Positions 58,145 through 64,000 of a stretch of DNA of 64,000 bases are shown piece by piece. Position 1 is the first letter of the stretch, and each line of letters opens with the position of its first letter. This DNA comes from Thiobacillus sp. (GTDB taxonomy: Bacteria; Pseudomonadota; Gammaproteobacteria; Burkholderiales; Thiobacillaceae). A program made the translations under genes and the position numbers. The stretch spans positions 124,001-188,000 of the forward strand of contig WGNC01000008.1 in assembly GCA_016124745.1 (NCBI GenBank). The letters run 5' to 3'. A model generated the notes under the pieces. That model made no database searches. It saw only the letters and a list, made by a program, of their open reading frames with translations, and was not told where the DNA came from.

Positions 58145-60091
58145 TCAGTAGATCAGGTTCAGCATCAGCATCATCACGACCAGGAACAGCACGGACATGA
58201 TGCCCCCCGCCCGCATGAAGTCGGCTACCCGGTAACCCGCCGGACCCATGATGAGCGCGTTGACCTGGTGGGTCGGCAGGAAGAAGGAGTTGGAGGTGGC
58301 CAGGGCAACGGTCAGCGCGAACACGGCCGGGTTGGCGCCGGCGCCGACAGCGATGTTCACCGCCAGTGGCACCAGCAGCACGGTGGCGCCGACGTTGGAC
58401 ATGACCAGGGTGAAGAAGGTCGCGAGGACGGCGATGGCCAGCTGCAGCATCCAGGTGGGCATATCGCCCAACAGGGACAGTGTCCGTTCAGCGATCCAGG
58501 CAGCGGTGCCGCTGGTTTCCACCGCCAGTCCCAGGGGGATCAGGCTGGCCAGGAGGAAGACCGACTTCCAGCTCACGGCCTGGTAGGCCTCCTCGATGCG
58601 CAGCACACCGGCAAGGATCATGCCGATGGCGCCCGTCATCAGCGCGATGGACAGGCGGACGTCGGTGAACAGCACCATGAAGAGGGCGATGCCGAAGAAC
58701 ACCAGGGCCGCGCCTACCTTCTGCGGGCGGAGTTCCTCGTGGGGATACTCGGTCGTCACCACGACGAAGTTCTTGTCCTTTTCCAGATGGGCAAGCGCCT
58801 CCCAGGTAGTGTGGACGACCAGCGCATCACCGGCCTGGAGGGGCAGGTTGCGGATGTCTTCGCCCTCGCGCAAGGTCTTGCCGCCACGGTGCAGCGCCAC
58901 CATGGTGATGCCGTAGGTCTTGCGAAGCCAGACGTCCCTGGCGCTCTTGCCGATGAGTTCCGAACTCGGGGGGATGACCACCTCGGCGATGCCGGCCTTG
59001 GTTTCCGCGAGGGCCTCGGAGAAGGTCTCGAGATCATCCCGCCGTTGCAGGCCATAGGCTTCCACCAGGGTGGCGAGTCGTGCTGGCGAGGCAAGGATGC
59101 CCAGCACGGTATTGGCCTCGATGCCGATGTCCCGGGCGAGACCGCCGGGGCCGATGCGCATGTCCTCGGTGCCGCGCAGGGCTGCGATGACGCGCACCGT
59201 GCCATCCTGCTCGACGTCGTCGAGCATGCGGCCGATCAACGGGCTGCGGGCCGGGACCACCACCTCGAACAGGCCATAGTCCAGGCCATAGAGATCCTGG
59301 AAGTACTGCATGGTGTTGCTGGCCTGGGCAATATCCAGATTGCCCTTGCCCGGAAGAACGAAGCGGCCTGCGAGGACGAAATAGGCAATTCCGCTGGCCA
59401 GCAGGGCGACGCCGATGGGGGTGACCGAGAACAGCGACCAGACCTGCATCTGCTGCTCCGGCGGCAGGGCCTTGTTGGAAGTCAGGATCAGGTCGTTGAG
59501 CAGGATCAGGGGGCTGGAGCCGACCAGGGTGATGGTGCCCCCCAGGATGGCACAGAAACCCATGGGCATGAGCAGGCGCGACAGGGGCAGGCCAGTGCGG
59601 GCGGAGATGCGGCTCACCACAGGCAGAAAGAGGGCGGCCGCCCCCACGTTCTGCATGAAACTGGAGATGAAGCCGACGGTGCCCGAGATGGCCGGGATCA
59701 CGCGGGCCTCGGTGCGGCCGGCAAGTTTGAGGATGGTGGCGGCGACCTTGCCCATGAGGCCGGTCTTGTCCAGTCCGGCGCCAATGATCATCACGGCGAT
59801 GATGGACATGACCGCATTGCTCGAAAAGCCGCTAAAGAGTTCGGAGGTGGGGACCAGCGGCTGCGCCAGGCCCAGCAGATCGTTGAATGAACTGAGCAAG
59901 CCCAGCAGCACCATGACGGTCACCGCTGCCACGTCGACACCCACCACCTCGAAGGCGAACAGGAACACCGTCAGCAGGAGGATGCCCATGACCACGGCGA
60001 TTTCAGGGCTGGGCACCACGCTGGAAACCCAGGCACCAAAGAGGAGAAAGATTATGGCAGCGATAAGGGTCTTGATCGGCGGCTTGGACAT
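58145..60091 (-). CDS. SLC13/DASS-type anion transporter with RCK_C domains
   Basis: A 648-residue membrane protein. The N-terminal 220 residues and the last 170 or so carry about ten to twelve transmembrane segments with MQNVGAAALFLPVVSRIS and LVMSNVGATVLLVPLAVNI, the two SNxG-like repeats of the SLC13 family. The middle (about 240-440) holds two TrkA-C/RCK_C-like domains, with LYGLDYGLFEVVVPARSPLI and LAETKAGIAEVVIPPSSELI at their starts. This is the long permease type used for sulfate, dicarboxylates or other divalent anions; the substrate cannot be told. The gene has no coupled neighbour; its start is an ATG at 60091. Confidence 0.9.
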   Translation of the reverse strand: MSKPPIKTLIAAIIFLLFGAWVSSVVPSPEIAVVMGILLLTVFLFAFEVVGVDVAAVTVMVLLGLLSSFNDLLGLAQPLVPTSELFSGFSSNAVMSIIAVMIIGAGLDKTGLMGKVAATILKLAGRTEARVIPAISGTVGFISSFMQNVGAAALFLPVVSRISARTGLPLSRLLMPMGFCAILGGTITLVGSSPLILLNDLILTSNKALPPEQQMQVWSLFSVTPIGVALLASGIAYFVLAGRFVLPGKGNLDIAQASNTMQYFQDLYGLDYGLFEVVVPARSPLIGRMLDDVEQDGTVRVIAALRGTEDMRIGPGGLARDIGIEANTVLGILASPARLATLVEAYGLQRRDDLETFSEALAETKAGIAEVVIPPSSELIGKSARDVWLRKTYGITMVALHRGGKTLREGEDIRNLPLQAGDALVVHTTWEALAHLEKDKNFVVVTTEYPHEELRPQKVGAALVFFGIALFMVLFTDVRLSIALMTGAIGMILAGVLRIEEAYQAVSWKSVFLLASLIPLGLAVETSGTAAWIAERTLSLLGDMPTWMLQLAIAVLATFFTLVMSNVGATVLLVPLAVNIAVGAGANPAVFALTVALATSNSFFLPTHQVNALIMGPAGYRVADFMRAGGIMSVLFLVVMMLMLNLIY

Positions 60092-60292
60092 GTCAGGGAT
60101 GGATGAGGGTGTGGTTGGGAAAACCTTCGGATTGTATCAAGTTGCACCCTTCGGCAAGGTCCATCGGGTGGGCCTGCCGAGAGGGAAGGCTTCAGGCGAG
60201 CATCGCCTGCTGCCCGTATCCGTCGAGAAATCGTGCAGTGACAGGGTTCGCCAGCTGTTTTCGAACGAAGTCGCTGGACGGGGGTCGGCGCG

Positions 60293-60901
60293 CTAGCGCA
60301 GGATCTTCTTCTTCAGCTTGATGCGCACGTAAAGCAGGATGATCACCGCGACCGCGCCCAGGGTGATCAGGGTGATCAGGTGCAGGTTGGCGCGGATCGC
60401 CTCTTCATTGTGGCCGAGGCTGTAGCCGAGCAGGGCGAGGATGGTGACCCAGATGCCGGCGCCGAGGCTGGTATAGAAACTGAATACGCCGAGATTCATG
60501 CGCGCCAGGCCGGCCGGCAGCGAGATGTATTGCCTTACCGCCGGAATCAGACGCCCGGTGAAGGTCGAAATGTGCCCATGGCGGGCAAAGAAGTCTTCCA
60601 TGCGCTGCAGGCTGTGTTCCTTGAACAGCACGTACTTGCCGTAGCGCAGCAGAAACGGTCGCCCGAATTTCGTCGCCAGCCAGTAGTTGAACAGGGCACC
60701 GGCAAGGCTGCCGCTGATGCCCGACAGGATGGCGAGCAGCAGGTTCATTTCGCCCTTGTATGCCAGATAGCCGGCCGGGATCATCACCACTTCGCTGGGG
60801 AAGGGAAAGAAACTCGACTCCAGGGCCATCATCAGGAAGATGCCCGGATAGCCCCAGTTGCCGACGGTCGCGACGATGGTCTGGATCAGGTTGTGGAGCA
60901 T
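60293..60901 (-). CDS. DedA-family membrane protein
   Basis: A 202-residue protein with about five hydrophobic segments. It shows [20 protein letters not shown] near 19-38, [19 protein letters not shown] near 61-79 and [20 protein letters not shown] near 110-129 with the membrane-facing arginine motif, then [11 protein letters not shown]. DedA proteins are thought to flip or carry lipids such as undecaprenyl phosphate. It is downstream of secF on the same strand, with a repeat-bearing gap of about 130 bases. Confidence 0.92.
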   Translation of the reverse strand: MLHNLIQTIVATVGNWGYPGIFLMMALESSFFPFPSEVVMIPAGYLAYKGEMNLLLAILSGISGSLAGALFNYWLATKFGRPFLLRYGKYVLFKEHSLQRMEDFFARHGHISTFTGRLIPAVRQYISLPAGLARMNLGVFSFYTSLGAGIWVTILALLGYSLGHNEEAIRANLHLITLITLGAVAVIILLYVRIKLKKKILR

Positions 60902-60902
60902 G

Positions 60903-61034
60903 GGTCAGGGGTCAGGATTTAGGGGCTAGGATTTAGGGGTTAGGGAATGTGCGGCTGCGCCCGCTTCTTGAATTCATGAGCGCGGCGCGGCCTCACGAAC
61001 CCCCTAAATCCTAATCCCTAGCCCCTGATCCCTA
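60903..61034. repeat. Inverted TAGGGG-type repeat between dedA and secF
   Basis: Left arm 60903-60946 is built from units such as TTAGGGGCTAGGATTTAGGG, and right arm 60999-61034 carries the complementary units (CCCCTAAATCCTAATCCC). The arms are imperfect copies, separated by about 50 bases with a normal composition. The right arm runs into the secF stop codon. A similar motif lies upstream of secD. Confidence 0.8.
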
Positions 61035-61964
61035 CACAACCGCCTCTTCCTTCTTTTCCACCGGCTTGATGAAGTGCTCGCGCTTGACGCCGAACATCAG
61101 CAGCAGCGGCGAGGCGACCAGCACCGAGGAGTAGATGCCGAACATGATGCCGATGGTGAGCGCCAGCGCGAAGTTGTGCAGCGCCTCGCCGCCGAAGAAC
61201 AGCATCGACAGCACCATGAGCTGGGTCGAACCGTGGGTGATGATGGTGCGGCTCATGGTGCGGGTGATGGCGTCGTCGATGATGTCGGGAATGGTGGCGC
61301 CGCGCATCTTGCGGATGTTTTCGCGGATCCGGTCGAACACCACCACGGATTCGTTGACCGAGTAGCCGAGGATCGCCAGCACGCCAGCCAGTACGGTCAG
61401 CGTGAACTCCCACTGGAAGAAGGCGAACACCCCGAGGATGATGACGATATCGTGCATGTTGGCCAGCATCCCCGCCACGGCAAAGCGCCATTCGAAGCGG
61501 ATCGCCAGGTAGGCCATGATGCCGAACGCGACCACCAGCAATGCCAGGGCGCCACTGTCGTAGAGTTCCTTGCCGACCTGCGGGCCGACGAAATCGACGC
61601 GCTTGAGCACGACCGAATCGTCCGCGGCCCTGAGCGCGGTCATCACGGTATTGCTGGTTTGTGCCGCATTGCTGTCACTCTTGACCGGAAGACGGATCAG
61701 TACGTCACGGCTGGTGCCGAAGCTTTGCACCGACACTTCGGGCAGGCCGGTTTTTTCGAGCGCACTGCGAATGGCCGGCAGGTTGGCGGGCTGGCTGTAG
61801 CTGACCTCGATCACGGTACCGCCGGTGAAGTCGACGCCCAGATTCAGCCCTTTGTCCCACAGCGCCCAGACTGAAAAAAGGAAAGTGATCAGCGAAATGG
61901 AGGTCGTGATCTTCCCCCAACTCATGAAGGGGATGTTTTTCTTGAACGGGAAAAATTCCAGCAT
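61032..61964 (-). CDS. secF: Protein translocase subunit SecF
   Basis: A 310-residue membrane protein with six transmembrane segments. It begins MLEFFPFKKNIPFMSWGKIT and has DFTGGTVIEVSY near 48, the first periplasmic domain, then VLAGVLAILGYSVNESVVVFDRIRENIRK (only VLAGVLAILGYSVNESVVVF quoted) near 193-212 and TRTMSRTIITHGSTQLMVL near 233. It works with SecD and the SecYEG channel, using the proton-motive force to pull proteins out. It follows secD with 113 bases between. Confidence 0.97.
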   Translation of the reverse strand: MLEFFPFKKNIPFMSWGKITTSISLITFLFSVWALWDKGLNLGVDFTGGTVIEVSYSQPANLPAIRSALEKTGLPEVSVQSFGTSRDVLIRLPVKSDSNAAQTSNTVMTALRAADDSVVLKRVDFVGPQVGKELYDSGALALLVVAFGIMAYLAIRFEWRFAVAGMLANMHDIVIILGVFAFFQWEFTLTVLAGVLAILGYSVNESVVVFDRIRENIRKMRGATIPDIIDDAITRTMSRTIITHGSTQLMVLSMLFFGGEALHNFALALTIGIMFGIYSSVLVASPLLLMFGVKREHFIKPVEKKEEAVV

Positions 61965-62006
61965 GGCGTGCCTCTAGCTTGAATGTCGCGCAGCGACGCT
62001 TTGCCG

Positions 62007-62030
62007 CCCTCTCCCGCAAGCGGGGGAGGG
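62007..62030. repeat. GC hairpin between secD and secF
   Basis: CCCTCTCCCGC and GCGGGGGAGGG form an eleven-pair stem with one G-T pair and a two-base loop. This CCCTCTCCCGC-type palindrome is known as an interspersed element in many proteobacterial genomes. It lies in the 113-base gap of the secD-secF pair. Confidence 0.7.
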
Positions 62031-62042
62031 AGGGGTGGGGGA

Positions 62043-62079
62043 AACGCTCATGGTCTTGAGTTCTATTGCCATGAGCGTT
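62043..62079. repeat. Eleven-base inverted repeat over the secD stop
   Basis: AACGCTCATGG (62043-62053) and CCATGAGCGTT (62069-62079) are perfect complements with a fifteen-base loop, so the secD message ends in a stable hairpin that includes its stop codon. No U-run follows, so it is more likely a stabilising or processing hairpin than a terminator. Confidence 0.8.
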
Positions 62080-63892
62080 AGATCGAGACTTTGGACAACC
62101 GCGCCTGGCGTCCGTAGGTGAGATTGGCCATGGCGCGCGAGACGGTCACGGCGCTGAACATGGAGGTGAGGATGCCCAGGCACAGCACCACGGCGAATCC
62201 GCGTACCGGGCCCGATCCCAGCCAGAACAGCGCGATGCCGGCGATCAGGGTGGTGAGGTTGGAGTCGAGAATGGTGGCCCAGGCGCGTTCATAACCTGCG
62301 TGGATGGCCGCCTGCGGGGTGGCGCCGTTGCGCAGTTCCTCGCGGATGCGTTCGTTGATCAGCACGTTGGCGTCGATCGCCATGCCCAGCGTGAGCGCGA
62401 TGGCCGCCATGCCGGGCAGGGTGAGCGTGGCCTGCAGCATCGACAGCAATGCGATCAGGAAGAAGCCGTTGACAGCGAGCGCGATCGACGAGAACAGTCC
62501 GAACACGCGGTAGTAGATCACCATGAACAGCGTGACGGCCATGAAACCCCAGATGTTTGAATGGAAGCCTTTCTCGATGTTTTCGGCGCCCATGCTGGGA
62601 CCGACGGTGCGCTCCTCGATGATCTGCATCGGCGCAGCGAGGGCTCCGGCGCGCAGCAGCAGGGCGACATCGGAAGCTTCCTGGGCCGATTCCATGCCGG
62701 TGATCTGGACGCGGCCGCCGCCGATTTCCTCGCGGATGACCGGAGAAGTGATCGACTCGGCGCGGCCTTTTTCGATCAGCAGGATGGCCATGCGCTTGCC
62801 GACATTTTCGCGCGTCACGTCCTTGAAGATGCGCGCGCCCTTGCCATCCAGGTTGACGTGCACGGCGGCCTGGCCGGTGTTGTTGTCGAATCCGGGCGAA
62901 GCGTCGGTGATCGAGTCGCCGGTCAGCACCACATCCTTTTTCACGGCAATGCTGCCGCCGTCACGACTGGGAACGATGTCGTCCCCGAATGGCGCCTGTC
63001 CCTGCGATACGGCAATCGGATCCGCCTGCTCGTCGACCATGCGGATTTCCAGGGTGGCGGTGCGGCCCAGAATGTCCTTGGCTTTCGCCGTGTCCTGCAC
63101 ACCTGGCAACTGCACCACGACCCGGGTTGCCCCCTGCTGCTGAATGACGGGCTCGGCCACGCCAAGTTCGTTGACGCGGTTTCTGAGCGTGGTGATGTTC
63201 TGCTGCAGGGCGAATTCCTGCACCCTGGTGATCGCTTCCGGCTTGAGGCGCGCGGTCAGGGTAAAGCCCTCTGCCTGGTCTTCGGACGTGAAGATCAGGT
63301 CGGTGAAAACGGTGCCCAGCTTGTTGGCAGCGGCGTCGCGCTGATCACGGGTGGAAAAATGAACCGTCACGGCATTGCCATCCCGGCTGATGCGGCCATA
63401 ACGAATCTTGTCGCTGCGCAGCTCGGAGCGGAAATCGTTCTGGTAGCGGATGGCCGCCTTTTCCAGCGCAGCTTTCATGTCGACCTCGAGCAGGAAATGC
63501 ACGCCGCCGCGCAAATCCAGGCCGAGATACATCGGCAGCGCATTGATGGCCGTGAGCCATGACGGCGAGGCCGACACCAGGTTCAATGCAACGGTGTAGC
63601 GTCCCCCCAGACTGTTCTGCAGCACATCCTTGGCCTTGATCTGCGCATCGGTGCTGGGAAAGCGCACCTTGACGCTGTTGCCCGCCAGCTCCACCCCGCT
63701 GTACGTTAGCTGGGCCGCCTTCAGCGCGGACTCCACCTGCCCCAGCAGCACGGTGTCGACCTTCTCGCTGGACCGCAGGGGAGAGAGCTGCACCGCGGGC
63801 ACTTCGCCAAAGAAGTTGGGCAGGGTGTAAAGGAAGGCGACCACCAGCGTGATGCCGATGAGCACATATTTCCAGAGCGGGAAGCGGTTCAT
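62078..63892 (-). CDS. secD: Protein translocase subunit SecD
   Basis: A 604-residue membrane protein. The first transmembrane helix is at about 8-24 (LWKYVLIGITLVVAFLYTLP), followed by LGLDLRGGVHFLLEVDMKAA near 123 and large periplasmic domains. The five C-terminal helices carry LTLGMAIDANVLINERIREE near 500 and TLIAGIALFWLGSGPVRGFA near 550. The length is normal. It is the first of secD-secF in the window; yajC would be expected beyond the right edge. Confidence 0.97.
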   Translation of the reverse strand: MNRFPLWKYVLIGITLVVAFLYTLPNFFGEVPAVQLSPLRSSEKVDTVLLGQVESALKAAQLTYSGVELAGNSVKVRFPSTDAQIKAKDVLQNSLGGRYTVALNLVSASPSWLTAINALPMYLGLDLRGGVHFLLEVDMKAALEKAAIRYQNDFRSELRSDKIRYGRISRDGNAVTVHFSTRDQRDAAANKLGTVFTDLIFTSEDQAEGFTLTARLKPEAITRVQEFALQQNITTLRNRVNELGVAEPVIQQQGATRVVVQLPGVQDTAKAKDILGRTATLEIRMVDEQADPIAVSQGQAPFGDDIVPSRDGGSIAVKKDVVLTGDSITDASPGFDNNTGQAAVHVNLDGKGARIFKDVTRENVGKRMAILLIEKGRAESITSPVIREEIGGGRVQITGMESAQEASDVALLLRAGALAAPMQIIEERTVGPSMGAENIEKGFHSNIWGFMAVTLFMVIYYRVFGLFSSIALAVNGFFLIALLSMLQATLTLPGMAAIALTLGMAIDANVLINERIREELRNGATPQAAIHAGYERAWATILDSNLTTLIAGIALFWLGSGPVRGFAVVLCLGILTSMFSAVTVSRAMANLTYGRQARLSKVSI

Positions 63893-63900
63893 TTTTTTCC

Positions 63901-63932
63901 AGGGGCTAGGAGTTAGGGGCTAGGGACCGGGG
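63901..63932. repeat. TAGGGG-type repeat ahead of secD
   Basis: The sequence has AGGGGCTAGGAGTTAGGGGC and goes on with TAGGGACCGGGG, the same units as in the element at 60903-61034. The last ten bases of the window (CTGGTCCCTA) look like the beginning of the complementary arm, so the element is probably cut by the edge. Confidence 0.7.
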
Positions 63933-64000
63933 TTTGGAATCAGGGCTGGCGACTGAAGAAGGCGCGGCAAAGCCGCTCGATCCGCAGTTCCTGGTCCCTA

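Noticed and set aside
57929-59890. Open frame of 653 codons on the plus strand
   Set aside because: It lies opposite the SLC13 transporter, is rich in His, Gln, Gly and Arg as expected from an antisense frame of GC-rich DNA, and has no recognisable domain.
60903-61034. Telomere-like TTAGGG arrays as chromosome ends
   Set aside because: They are short, imperfect and lie between ordinary operons, so an interspersed repeat is the simpler reading.
62561-63562. Open frame of 333 codons on the plus strand
   Set aside because: It is antisense to secD, a well conserved gene.

Overview
The window is about 64 kb of GC-rich chromosomal DNA, roughly 60 percent GC by eye, from a Gram-negative betaproteobacterium. 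The gene order is the main clue: lepA-lepB-DUF4845-rnc-era-recO-pdxJ, rpoE-rseA-mucB-rseC-mucD, rpsF-priB-rpsR-rplI-dnaB-alr, ygfZ-DUF4936 and DUF1631. Two divergent DsrC/TusE-like proteins and several thioredoxin-fold secreted proteins would fit a sulfur-oxidising group such as the Thiobacillus relatives, but this placement is inference. No phage, transposase, rRNA or CRISPR array was seen.

Layout. 1-6.6 kb: an AsmA-like DUF748 protein cut by the left edge, a secreted HExxH protein, an EI24 membrane protein with mogA, a thioredoxin/beta-propeller pair and corA. 6.7-11.4 kb: a minus-strand run from ilvE to a phosphohexomutase. 11.5-16.5 kb: a TPR protein, a DsrC-like protein, mutY and a large DUF1631 protein. 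16.8-22.6 kb: tRNA-Gly(CCC), thiS-thiG, trmB, marC and a complete oxidative pentose-phosphate set gnd-zwf-pgl. 22.6-28.7 kb: ylqF, fumC and a plus-strand cluster of two thiol-redox proteins, a TolC-type outer-membrane protein and a short HlyD-type adaptor. 28-38 kb: a lytic transglycosylase, proS, a spermidine-synthase-like protein, rppH, a repeat-bearing exported protein, mrp, dcd and a large Orn/Lys/Arg decarboxylase.

38-44.6 kb: the S6/PriB/S18/L9 operon with a promoter and hairpin leader, then dnaB, alr, a cysteine-poor DsrC-like gene, ygfZ and ygfX. 44.5-56.8 kb: nadB divergent from the sigma-E envelope-stress operon, followed by the lepA-to-pdxJ block. 56.8-58.1 kb: an AT-richer, gene-poor stretch with one orphan gene, where acpS would normally follow pdxJ. 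58.1-64 kb: an SLC13 transporter with RCK_C domains, a DedA protein, and secF and secD, with TAGGGGY-type repeats on both sides of the secDF pair.

Most of the window is conserved housekeeping DNA, and no clear new defence or mobile system was found. The best leads are the palindromic TAGGGG repeats around secDF, the thiol-redox/TolC/truncated-adaptor cluster, the two DsrC-like proteins without the sulfur-carrying cysteines, the repeat-bearing Met/Pro-rich exported protein, and the orphan segment after pdxJ.
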